Of a stretch of 12,944 nucleotides of DNA, positions 1-7,108 are shown in pieces. Position 1 is the stretch's first letter. Each line of letters opens with the position of its first letter. A program made the position numbers and the translations under genes. This stretch comes from Caldifarciminota bacterium UBA3079. GTDB taxonomy: Bacteria; Hydrothermota; Tepidihabitantia; Tepidihabitantales; Tepidihabitantaceae. The notes beneath the pieces are model-generated. The model did not search any database and had not been told where the DNA came from. It saw nothing but the letters and a program-made list of their open reading frames with translations. The stretch spans positions 4,314-17,257 of the forward strand of contig DFBN01000115.1 in NCBI GenBank assembly GCA_002366635.1, read 5' to 3'.

Positions 1-504
1 AATCATATTCCTACCAGCACCCTCATAAGCTATAACCATCATGCCAAAGGCAATTATCTGAATCTGGTTGATGTCGCAGTGCTCGGTGCAACCGAAGTTG
101 ATGTCAATTTCAATGCCAATGTTGTTACTCATTCTGACGGCATGATGCTCCATGGTATCGGTGGTTGGCAGAACTGCATGTTCGCACATTGCACAATACT
201 CGCGGTTCCTTCTTTCCGGGACCGAATCCCGGTAATAGTCGACAAAGTAACCACACTGTGCGCACCGGCCGAGATGGTTGATGTCGTCGTTACCGAGCGT
301 GGAATCGCAATCAATCCCAGACGGACAGACCTGATTGATGCGACAAAACATTCGGACCTGCCCGTCCGGACTATTCTGGAAATCAAACAGGAAGTAGAAT
401 CGCTCTGCGGAAAACCTTCAAGACCAAAGCTCACAGACAAAGTTGTAGCCGTTGTAAAATGGGTTGACGGAACCGTGCTTGATTCCATCTACCAAGTGAC
501 ATAA
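1..504 (+). CDS. citF: Citrate lyase alpha subunit (citrate CoA-transferase), 3' part
   Basis: The reading frame is open from base 1, so this is the last 167 residues of a protein of roughly 500; the start lies left of the window. The CitF family swaps the acetyl group on the citrate lyase acyl-carrier protein (CitD) for citrate, giving citryl-ACP, which CitE then cleaves to oxaloacetate and acetyl-ACP. It acts in the cytoplasm in citrate fermentation. Visible family signatures are GATEVDVNFNAN (residues 29-40 of this fragment), THSDGMMLHGIGGWQN (43-58), PSFRDRIPVIVDKVTT, VVVTERGIAINP and the closing KWVDGTVLDSIYQV. The fragment is intact to a TAA stop. citD and citE are expected to the left but cannot be seen. 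The transporter that follows is 90 nt away and need not be co-transcribed. The CitF call is firm by motif recall; use in citrate breakdown rather than another CoA-transfer role is inferred. Confidence 0.9.
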   Translation, partial: NHIPTSTLISYNHHAKGNYLNLVDVAVLGATEVDVNFNANVVTHSDGMMLHGIGGWQNCMFAHCTILAVPSFRDRIPVIVDKVTTLCAPAEMVDVVVTERGIAINPRRTDLIDATKHSDLPVRTILEIKQEVESLCGKPSRPKLTDKVVAVVKWVDGTVLDSIYQVT

Positions 505-594
505 GTTCGCGGTCAATCTTTGCCCGATTTCTAAAATAGCAGTTTGAGCTTCCAGACTTCCCTGCCAACACCTCAATTCAGCAAGGCAAATCAG

Positions 595-1921
595 ATGGGC
601 GAACAGCCAATTGGGAAATTACTGATGAAGTTTTCCCTGCCGGCTGTCATCGCAATGATAGTGAATGCCACTTACAATATTGTGGACACCGTTTTTGTCG
701 GTCGGCTGGGTTATGAAGCGATTGCGGCCCTGACTGTTGTCTGGCCCATCCAACTATTGTCTATGGCCCTGTCAGTTGGAATCGGAGTGGGTGCCAATTC
801 GCTCATCTCGCGCCTGCTCGGTGCCGGTGCCCGCCGAGAGGCAAACCGTGCGGCCGGTCAGGCGATTCTCCTGGGAATCTCCTCCGGTGCGGTCCTCATG
901 CTGGTAATACTTATCTGGACCGACCCGATTCTCCGCCTCCTGGGTGCATCAACTGAAATCCTGCCGCTTTCCCGTGCATATATCCGCATTATCATCTGGG
1001 GCGGGGTCCTTGTTTTCCTGCCGATGATACTCAACAATCTTGTCCGCGCCCAAGGCAATCCGACCCTGCCGATGACTATAATGGTGATTTCTGCCTTTTC
1101 CAATATCGCCCTTGACCCTATCCTGATTTTCGGTCTCGGGCCTTTTCCTGCCATGGGCGTACGCGGGGCTGCCATAGCAACTGTAATAGCCCGTGGAATT
1201 GTCGTGGTAACTTATTTCATATATTTCATTGGCGCAAGACTGGGGTACCGACTCACATTCTCAGACTTCATCCCCGCACCCAGAATATGGACAAGAATCT
1301 ATGCGGTAGGCGCACCAACCGTGGCCATTCAGATTGCACCCAGCATTACATTCTCGGTCGCCAACAATATCGCGGCAGGGTTCAGTCCTGTTTGCCTTCC
1401 TGCCCGGCATCGGCATCACTCAAGGTATTTTGCCGTTGACCGGTTACAACTTCGGTGCAGGAAAATTGAAGCGTGTCAGGGAAATCATCCGCAAAGCCGC
1501 AATTACTGCTACCTCATTGACAACCGGTTTCACAGCACTATTTCTGTTATTTGCACCTATCCTTGTTGCTGTGTTCAACCGAGACCCGGAATTCGTCGGG
1601 ACTGCAGCCAGGGGATTACGCATTAGCACACTGGTTTTCGTCACAGTCGGGGCCACAGTTATTTTCGCCGCCTTTTTCCAGGGAATCGGCAAAGGCATAC
1701 CGGCAATGTTTCTTTCTATTACTAGGCAGTTGGTATTCTATCTTCCCTGCCTGCTGCTCCTGCCAAAATTCTTTGGCCTGGATGGAATATGGCTGGCCGT
1801 GGCCGCATCCGACTTCCTGGCTGCCATAGTTTCAGTGGTCTGGACAACAGCGACATTCCGCCGTTTAGGAGTCCCGTTATTTTCACACAGGCTCAGCGCT
1901 TGTAAATATACTTCTGGATGA
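595..1921 (+). pseudogene. MATE-family multidrug/toxin efflux transporter, disrupted by frameshift and internal deletion
   Basis: MATE transporters are 12-helix inner-membrane antiporters that export cationic drugs or metabolites using Na+ or H+ gradients. The first frame runs from ATG 595 (GEQPIGKLLMKFSLP, then NIVDTVFVGRLG) for about 263 residues, to the end of SVANNIAAGF near 1383. The family pattern then resumes in the next frame at about 1382-1390 with LFAFLPGIGITQG and GYNFGAGKLKRVRE, and continues to a TGA at 1919-1921. Relatives have about 16 residues (GTEAVAAFGIGFR-like) between AGF and the LFAFLPG motif. These are missing, so the lesion is a deletion of about 44-50 nt (2 modulo 3), not a single-base slip. 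Joined length is about 440 residues against a usual 450-470. ATG 595 is preferred because an AAGG lies 8 nt upstream; a TTG at 544 is possible but has no Shine-Dalgarno. The 3' end overlaps the era 3' end by 29 nt, tail to tail. Assembly error is an alternative to a real mutation. Confidence 0.82.
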
Positions 1922-2798
1922 ACTGCTCGTTCTTGCGCCAGGCCTCAGCTACTTTCACCCGTAGTTCAAGATAGACCGGCCTGTCCAGAAACTGCTCTAT
2001 CCTTCTGCGCGCTGCAGCACCTACCCTCTTGATTGCCTGTCCATTATTACCGATGATAATCGCCCTCTGTGAATTGCGTTCCACATAAATCACGGCATTG
2101 ATATAATCCTTCCGTCCCGGCCTCTCTCTGAAATCTTCAATAACAACAGTAGTGGCATAAGGAACTTCTTCACCATAACGGTTGAAAATCACCTCCCGGA
2201 TAATCTCGGCAACAAAGAATCGCTCCGGCCTTTCAGAAATCATAAGAGGGGGATAAAAAGGTTCACCATCGGGCAGACTGTCAATCACCGCGGCCTTCAG
2301 TTCTTCAACCCCACTGCCTTTGAGTGCGGAAATCATATGAACATTATCAAACCCCTGCCCGGCCAGTCTTTGGGCTATGGGCAGAAGGGTCTTCTTTTCC
2401 ACCTTGTCTATTTTGTTAATCACGACAATGCTATTGCGCTTTGCCAATGACCCGACACCTGATATATCAGGCCTGGTGGCATCCACAACCAGAAGCACAA
2501 TATCCGCATCCCTGAGCGCCAGCTCAATCTCTTTCTCCATCATCTCCTGGAGCTTGTAACAGGGTTTTAGTATTCCCGGCGTATCCAGAAAAAGGGCCTG
2601 GTACCCCCTGCCGTTTAGGATACCGAGTATCCTGTGTCTGGTAGTCTGGGGTCTGGACGCGACAATAGAAACAGGGTAGTCAAGCAGTCGGTTAAGCAAT
2701 GTGGACTTGCCAACATTAGGAAGCCCGACCAGAGCGATATAACCGGACTTGAACCTGCCCCGGGAAACCGGATGGGAATCGCGTTCCCTTTTGTTCAC
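1893..2798 (-). CDS. era: GTPase Era
   Basis: Era is an essential GTPase that binds the 3' end of 16S rRNA and helps mature the 30S subunit, linking ribosome assembly to growth and division. The 301-residue product has the full G-domain series: G1 GLPNVGKST (25-33), the Era-type G2 QTTR (51-54), G3 DTPG (72-75), G4 NKID (128-131) and G5 SALKG (157-161). A C-terminal KH domain carries the RNA-binding GNNG loop (250-253). Length matches the family, so it is complete. The start is GTG (2796-2798); its last two bases and the following A form the TGA stop of accA (GTGA, 4-nt overlap). No clear Shine-Dalgarno is visible, so translation is probably coupled to accA. It is the last gene of the leftward unit. 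The 3' end overlaps the convergent MATE gene by 29 nt. Confidence 0.97.
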   Translation of the reverse strand: MNKRERDSHPVSRGRFKSGYIALVGLPNVGKSTLLNRLLDYPVSIVASRPQTTRHRILGILNGRGYQALFLDTPGILKPCYKLQEMMEKEIELALRDADIVLLVVDATRPDISGVGSLAKRNSIVVINKIDKVEKKTLLPIAQRLAGQGFDNVHMISALKGSGVEELKAAVIDSLPDGEPFYPPLMISERPERFFVAEIIREVIFNRYGEEVPYATTVVIEDFRERPGRKDYINAVIYVERNSQRAIIIGNNGQAIKRVGAAARRRIEQFLDRPVYLELRVKVAEAWRKNEQFIQKYIYKR

Positions 2799-3733
2799 CT
2801 AGTGTATACCCCGACCGAGGCCAGTTTTGAGATTCGCTGCTTTACGAGTTCCTCGGCCGACTTCAAGGCAAGCTTGCGGAAATTGGCCATAACCGCCCGC
2901 TTAAGCAACTTTGCGGCCTCGTCCCAGTCCTGATGGGCACCACCTAAGGGTTCGGGCACAACCTCGTCGATGATACCGAATTTCAGCAGGTCGCTTGCAG
3001 TCATTTTGAGAACCTCAGCCGCTTCTTTGGTCTTTGAACCATCCCGCCATAGTATTGAAGCGCAACCTTCGGGAGAAATTACAGAAAACAATGCGTTTTC
3101 CTGCATCAGGACCCGGTTGCCCACAGCAACGGCCAATGCCCCACCTGAACCGCCCTCGCCACATACCACAACCACAATAGGCACAGGCAGAATCGCCATC
3201 TCTCTCAAGTTGCGTGCAATCGCCTCGGCCTGCCCTCTCTCTTCAGCCCCGACCCCTGGATATGCAGCCGGGGTGTCAATCAGGCTGAGAATCGGCAGGC
3301 CGAACCTGACAGCAAGCTTCATTACCCGCAGCGTTTTACGATAACCTTCAGGATGAGGCATGCCGAAATTACGGTATAATTTCTCTTTGGTATCGCGCCC
3401 TTTCTGATGACCGATAATCGCAAGCCCGGTTTCGTTAATCTTACCAATACCGGCAATAATTGCCGGGTCGTCTGCAAATGCCCGGTCGCCGTGCAGCTCC
3501 ACGAAATCTGTCACCATTCTTTCAATATAATCAAGCATGTACGGCCGTCTTGGATGCCGTGCAAGCAGAACTTGCTGCCAAGGCGTCAGGTTTGAGTAAA
3601 GCTTTGACTTAAGTTCTTTGACCTGTTCTCGCAACCGTTTGACCTCTTCCTTGGCCCCGATTGCAGTAAGCTCGTCAATTCGCTCCATCAGCTCGGCCAG
3701 CGGTTGCTCAAAATCCAGCCAACCCTGAGGCAT
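2795..3733 (-). CDS. accA: Acetyl-CoA carboxylase carboxyltransferase subunit alpha
   Basis: AccA and AccD form the carboxyltransferase that moves CO2 from biotin on AccB to acetyl-CoA, giving malonyl-CoA for fatty-acid synthesis in the cytoplasm. From ATG 3733 the protein is 312 residues, normal for AccA. It opens with LDFEQPLAEL and a coiled-coil-like helical stretch (about 6-45), followed by ARHPRRPYMLDYI (58-70), HGDRAFADDP (81-90), GHQKGRDTKEK (108-118), IDTPAAYPGVGAEERGQ (152-168), CGEGGSGGALA (191-201) and SPEGCASILWRD (220-231), all AccA signatures. ATG 3733 is chosen because GGGAGGG (3737-3743) lies just upstream with a short 4-nt gap; ATG 3745 would add four residues but has no Shine-Dalgarno. 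accD is not in the window. The gene follows the PorV-like gene closely and shares a GTGA overlap with era, so it is co-transcribed. Confidence 0.96.
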   Translation of the reverse strand: MPQGWLDFEQPLAELMERIDELTAIGAKEEVKRLREQVKELKSKLYSNLTPWQQVLLARHPRRPYMLDYIERMVTDFVELHGDRAFADDPAIIAGIGKINETGLAIIGHQKGRDTKEKLYRNFGMPHPEGYRKTLRVMKLAVRFGLPILSLIDTPAAYPGVGAEERGQAEAIARNLREMAILPVPIVVVVCGEGGSGGALAVAVGNRVLMQENALFSVISPEGCASILWRDGSKTKEAAEVLKMTASDLLKFGIIDEVVPEPLGGAHQDWDEAAKLLKRAVMANFRKLALKSAEELVKQRISKLASVGVYTR

Positions 3734-3754
3734 CAGCCCTCCCATAGAATCGGC

Positions 3755-4636
3755 CTAGAGACAAAGACCCACTGAGATACGGTGGGCCGCACCCAGATTG
3801 TCATTCATAGGTGTAAAGGAATAATCAAAATGGAATTGACTCAGAAGGAACCCCAGACCCAGACTCAAACGGCTTCGGTCAGATAACCACTCATAACCTG
3901 CTCGCAGTGACGCAACCCGGGCCCAAGTGAATTCAGTTCCGGCACGGAGGTTCAATGTTCTGGTATAAAAGAAAAATGAACTCTGCCCGGCCAAGTTCAA
4001 CCGAACCTTGTTTCCTAAACAATATTGATAAGCAGCGCCCAATCGTCCTCTTGTTGGCAACCTGAAGCTCTCCTCGTAATAGTACAGATTCTTTCCGAAA
4101 TCCACTACTGAAGCGCCCAGAATCAAACGGTTCATCGGGAGTAGACGCATACCCAAATCCACGCCTGGTGCGTGTGCCTGCCTGTCCATTATTTTGGAAT
4201 AGTAATACCTGCCGCTGATACCAATATCGGTAATGTCGCCGAATGAACGGGAGAAGTTCAGATGGAAACTGAACTCCCTGGGTTCAAATTCACCCAGAGG
4301 TTCCTCTGCCGGCACTTCTGTACGGTAATCGAATTTCCCGGCATCGAAACTGGCTACACCAAAACCCAAATGCATGAACCCGAGGTTGCGCACAACAAAT
4401 ACCGACTGCTGATTGGTATCAAGAAACCATTTTGTATATGAAGCACTGGCAGCAAAACTCCGAATGCCCGAAGAAGCCGCAGGATTCCATACCATTCCCT
4501 CGGGCCCGGTCGCACAGGCAACACCCACATTCCCCATTCCGGCCTCACGCACACCGGGCAATATCTTAAGCGAAGAAAAACCGCAGAACCCGAATCCGAA
4601 GCTGACAATCATGACTAGAATCGTTATGTAGCGCAT
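3755..4636 (-). CDS. PorV/PorQ-like outer-membrane beta-barrel protein
   Basis: The product is 293 residues. It begins with a short Arg-containing N-terminus and a hydrophobic signal peptide (about 3-20). The motif LPGVREAGMGNVGVACA (26-42) with WNPAA shortly after is typical of the PorV/PorQ (FadL-like) family found in FCB-type bacteria. The rest is a run of alternating, aromatic-rich strands with glycine/asparagine turns, ending in FDYSFTP and GAAHRISVGL, the family's usual last strands. It should sit in the outer membrane. Known members include PorV, a partner of the type IX secretion machine, but many relatives have no known role. A Cys at 18 follows FGF, a poor lipobox, so lipoprotein processing is unlikely. 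An AAGG lies 7 nt before ATG 4636. It starts 3 nt after the upstream gene's stop and is followed closely by accA, so it belongs to the same operon. Family call is good; specific role is not assignable. Confidence 0.75.
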   Translation of the reverse strand: MRYITILVMIVSFGFGFCGFSSLKILPGVREAGMGNVGVACATGPEGMVWNPAASSGIRSFAASASYTKWFLDTNQQSVFVVRNLGFMHLGFGVASFDAGKFDYRTEVPAEEPLGEFEPREFSFHLNFSRSFGDITDIGISGRYYYSKIMDRQAHAPGVDLGMRLLPMNRLILGASVVDFGKNLYYYEESFRLPTRGRLGAAYQYCLGNKVRLNLAGQSSFFFYTRTLNLRAGTEFTWARVASLRAGYEWLSDRSRLSLGLGFLLSQFHFDYSFTPMNDNLGAAHRISVGLCL

Positions 4637-4639
4637 ATT

Positions 4640-5761
4640 CTAACCTTCGATTATCTCGACATTGGCGCGGGGCAGAACCACTCGTTCTCCGTTTTCAAGC
4701 TCCACCTCCAATACCCTTGCCCTGGCTTCGCTTTCAATCTTCTGAAGCTCAACCGGCAAACTTGTAACTTTCCCAATCGCACCGAACTTGGGCTCACGGA
4801 TTATTCGCACCGCCATACCCAGTTCAAGTCCGCTCTCATCTATGTTTTGCTTTATTTCATCCCTGTTGTCGGTTTGCGGAACAATTATTTCAGGACGGAT
4901 AACGCCCGCCCTTATCTGAGTAGCTCCATTGACCGATGCCATTCTTCCTTCAAGCGTCTTCAACAGGTCGAAAGTCTTACGGGCCATGCACATCTCACCG
5001 AAACCTTCGGTTATAACGAGAGTCACGCCCTTTTTTTCAGACCCGGTGATGGCAACACCGATGTCGTAACCGAGGAACTCACGCAGGGTGGCATCTTCAA
5101 CCCCGCCAGCGACAATCGCTTTGACACCGTGGGCAATTCCCGCCTCAATCACTTCATGCCGGATTAAGGAACCACCGATGACTACTTTGCCACGGCATTC
5201 CTCGGTTATCTCTTCACCTGAGAGCACTGCATCTGGAGAATCAACTATCATCTTCAGCCTCCCCCTTACTTCACCGCCAACGCCGAAGATACCTTGAACC
5301 AGGCTGGCATCGGTCTCCACGATAACGCCTTCCTTTGGAATTACTTCGGCAACTTCTGCTTCAATATACGCATCAACCTGAACCGGCTGAGGAGGCTCAC
5401 GCAATATCACCTGACCGGTCACACTGGAAATACTCTCAATTGAACCTTTGACAGGAACCCGAACATCGGTTTTGAAAAGGCCAAAAAGCCCCCTGGAACG
5501 GGCAATAATTTCATTCTTCTCGACTGGGTCACCTTCCTTTTTTAGCATCATGCCTGGGAGGTCTTCGGGTGGAACTCCAAGCAGTCCGCCGACATTCAAA
5601 GTCGCAACATTGCCCGGCAGTTCGGTTCGGGCCACGATGTCATCGCCTTTGACATGCTGTCCTTTTTCTACTAGGGTTTCACCGGGCAGGGGCAAGCGCC
5701 TTTCTTTTCTGACGACAGCCCGGGCTGTCACTTTCAAACCAGGGGTATATGCATGTGCCAT
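4640..5761 (-). CDS. Conserved protein of unknown function, barrel-sandwich-like N-terminus and KOW-like C-terminus
   Basis: I do not recognise a characterised function. From ATG 5761 it is 373 residues with no signal peptide or membrane helix, so it is probably cytoplasmic. Residues 24-44 (PLPGETLVEKGQHVKGDDIVA) and about 78-121 look like two halves of a barrel-sandwich hybrid (biotinyl/lipoyl-like) fold, but no MKM-type modified lysine is seen. Residues 190-267 are glycine-rich alpha/beta with GKVVIGGSLI, GVKAIVAGG, GVAITG and VITEGFGEMCMA, somewhat like a swivelling or small-ligand domain. The C-terminus has VRIIREPKFGAIGKV (318-332), a KOW-type pattern found in nucleic-acid-binding SH3-like domains, closing with NGERVVLPRANVEIIEG. 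The start at 5761 is preferred: the in-frame TTG at 5797 is the first three bases of a perfect TTGACA -35 box, and the promoter would begin the transcript at or next to ATG 5761. It heads the operon with porV-like, accA and era. Confidence 0.8.
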   Translation of the reverse strand: MAHAYTPGLKVTARAVVRKERRLPLPGETLVEKGQHVKGDDIVARTELPGNVATLNVGGLLGVPPEDLPGMMLKKEGDPVEKNEIIARSRGLFGLFKTDVRVPVKGSIESISSVTGQVILREPPQPVQVDAYIEAEVAEVIPKEGVIVETDASLVQGIFGVGGEVRGRLKMIVDSPDAVLSGEEITEECRGKVVIGGSLIRHEVIEAGIAHGVKAIVAGGVEDATLREFLGYDIGVAITGSEKKGVTLVITEGFGEMCMARKTFDLLKTLEGRMASVNGATQIRAGVIRPEIIVPQTDNRDEIKQNIDESGLELGMAVRIIREPKFGAIGKVTSLPVELQKIESEARARVLEVELENGERVVLPRANVEIIEG

Positions 5762-5768
5762 GAGCTTG

Positions 5769-5797
5769 AGAATATTTGAAATTACACCGGGTGTCAA
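5769..5797 (-). promoter_or_regulatory. Sigma70-like promoter of the leftward operon, apparently leaderless
   Basis: On the minus strand a perfect TTGACA (5792-5797) is followed after 17 nt by TATTCT (5769-5774), matching four of six -10 bases. Seven bases separate the -10 from ATG 5761. The usual start distance puts +1 on that A or one or two bases before it, and no Shine-Dalgarno is present between. The transcript would therefore be leaderless or nearly so. Confidence 0.7.
5784..5794. promoter_or_regulatory. 11-bp palindrome inside the leftward promoter
   Basis: ACACC-G-GGTGT is a perfect inverted repeat in the spacer between the -35 and -10 of the leftward operon, touching the -35. This is a classical operator position. 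It is short, so chance is not excluded and no regulator can be named. Confidence 0.3.
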
Positions 5798-5807
5798 GTA
5801 AGGTATG

Positions 5808-5842
5808 ATTGAACTGAAACCGGCCGAGTATTGACCTGAAAC
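5808..5842 (+). repeat. 13-bp direct repeat with 22-bp period over the larA -35 box
   Basis: ATTGAACTGAAAC (5808-5820) recurs as ATTGACCTGAAAC (5830-5842), 12 of 13 bases identical. The 22-bp period is about two helical turns, so a protein could bind both copies on one face. The second copy contains the larA -35 hexamer, as expected for an operator or activator site. The regulator is unknown. Confidence 0.5.
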
Positions 5843-5858
5843 AGACGGAACATATACT
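5831..5858 (+). promoter_or_regulatory. Sigma70-like promoter of the larA homologue, apparently leaderless
   Basis: TTGACC (5831-5836) and TATACT (5853-5858) are separated by 16 nt, each with five of six consensus bases. Only six bases lie between the -10 and ATG 5865, so the A of the start codon is at the usual +1 distance. No Shine-Dalgarno fits between them. The mRNA should be leaderless. Confidence 0.7.
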
Positions 5859-5864
5859 GGGCTT

Positions 5865-7100
5865 ATGGAATTAGATTTAGCCTATGGTGATACTGCCCGG
5901 AAGCTGAGAATTCCGGATAGAAACCTGCTTGGTATCCTGAAACCGAATGATGTAAAACCGTTTCAGGACATCGGAGCCGAATTTGCAAAGGCGTCACAGG
6001 CCGCAGCCGAATTCCTCAAAGGAGGACATCGCGTCTTGGTGCTTGTGAACGACTATACCCGGCCTACACCCAGCAATCTGGCACTTGTCCGCCTTGAGCC
6101 CCTGCTCAATGACCGGGATGTCAAATACATCGTCTGCCTGGGCACCCATCGGTCACCCACAGAAGATGAATGCCATCAGATATTCGGTCCTGATTTCTAC
6201 GGTCGGCACAAGGAACAGATTATCAACCACGACTGCCGGGACAAATCCAAACTCTTCTTCCGTGGGAAAACGAGCTTCGGCACTGAAGTCTGGTTCAACC
6301 GGGAACTGGTCTGGGCCGACCGCATCATAGCTATCAATTCGCTTGAGCCGCACTATTTCGCCGGTTACACTGGTGGACGAAAAGGGTTCCTGCCCGGTGT
6401 CGCCGGGCTTGAAACCGTCAGGCAGAACCACAATAACGACAATGTTACATCCCCGGACTCGGCCGCGCTCAGGTTGGAAAATAACCTGATACATAAGGAT
6501 ATGACCGAAGCGGCAAAGATGGTAATAAGGCCGGTGTTCTCAATCCAGGTCGTCATAGACCGGCACCACAAACCGGTTTCTCTCGATTACGGGGACCTGT
6601 TCGAATCGTTTGCCACCGCTACCAGTGATGCCTTCAAGGTTTATAGTGTGCCTATCAAAGAAAAGGCCGACATCGCACTTAGCGTGCTCAGGCCACCTTA
6701 TGATATCAATTTCTACCAGTGTCAGCGTGCCCAGGAATTCGGCCGGCTCGGCCTGAAAAAGAACGGGGTGCAGATAACTATCTCGGCCTGTCGCAAAGGA
6801 ATCGGAAACGACGGCTTTATCCAGACATTCAAGAACTGCACAGAACCGTCTGAAGTCCTGAAGTTCCCGAAAAAGGAACGCAAACTGGGCTGGCACAAAT
6901 CGGCCCGGCTTGCCAAACTACTGAAAGATATCGAACTCTATACTGTAATGGGGATAAGCGATGAAACTGCCAAGCAGGTATTCATGCACCCGTTTCATTC
7001 TATTCAGAATGCAATTGATGCTGCAATCCAGCGTGTCGGTCCGGATGCAAAGATTTATATCATCCCGGATGCGGGCGCGGTAATCCCGGTTATCGAATAA
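5865..7100 (+). CDS. larA: LarA-family (DUF2088) nickel-dependent 2-hydroxyacid racemase/epimerase homologue
   Basis: LarA enzymes racemise or epimerise 2-hydroxyacids such as lactate by transient hydride transfer to a nickel-pincer nucleotide (NPN) cofactor tethered to a lysine. The 411-residue product has the family length and all key positions: DYTRP (D63, R66), GTHR (H95), PHYFAGYTGGRKG (H163 and the cofactor lysine K173) and QNHN (H189). The spacings 163-173-189 equal those of the Lactobacillus plantarum enzyme (H174, K184, H200), and D63-R66 equals D72-R75, so an active NPN enzyme is likely. The substrate is not evident: the family also contains malate and sugar-acid members. The cofactor-making genes larB, larC and larE are absent from the window. 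It is a single-gene unit, divergent from the unknown-function operon and convergent with mvhD (8 nt between stops). The start is fixed by the promoter ending six bases before ATG 5865. Confidence 0.85.
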   Translation: MELDLAYGDTARKLRIPDRNLLGILKPNDVKPFQDIGAEFAKASQAAAEFLKGGHRVLVLVNDYTRPTPSNLALVRLEPLLNDRDVKYIVCLGTHRSPTEDECHQIFGPDFYGRHKEQIINHDCRDKSKLFFRGKTSFGTEVWFNRELVWADRIIAINSLEPHYFAGYTGGRKGFLPGVAGLETVRQNHNNDNVTSPDSAALRLENNLIHKDMTEAAKMVIRPVFSIQVVIDRHHKPVSLDYGDLFESFATATSDAFKVYSVPIKEKADIALSVLRPPYDINFYQCQRAQEFGRLGLKKNGVQITISACRKGIGNDGFIQTFKNCTEPSEVLKFPKKERKLGWHKSARLAKLLKDIELYTVMGISDETAKQVFMHPFHSIQNAIDAAIQRVGPDAKIYIIPDAGAVIPVIE

Positions 7101-7108
7101 TCTGGATT

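Noticed and set aside
129..488. A 119-codon minus-strand open frame
   Set aside because: It is antisense to citF, whose motifs are clear, and shows no family features of its own.
544..594. Extension of the MATE gene to the TTG at 544
   Set aside because: It would add 17 residues absent from usual MATE N-termini and has no Shine-Dalgarno; ATG 595 has AAGG at a fitting distance.
1370..1400. Programmed ribosomal frameshift in the MATE gene
   Set aside because: There is no slippery heptamer at the junction, and about 15 conserved residues are missing as well, which frameshifting cannot explain.
5762..5797. Extension of the leftward unknown gene to TTG 5797
   Set aside because: The TTG is part of a perfect TTGACA -35 box with a good -10 downstream; the transcript would start after it, and MAHAYTPGLKV at 5761 is a better N-terminus.
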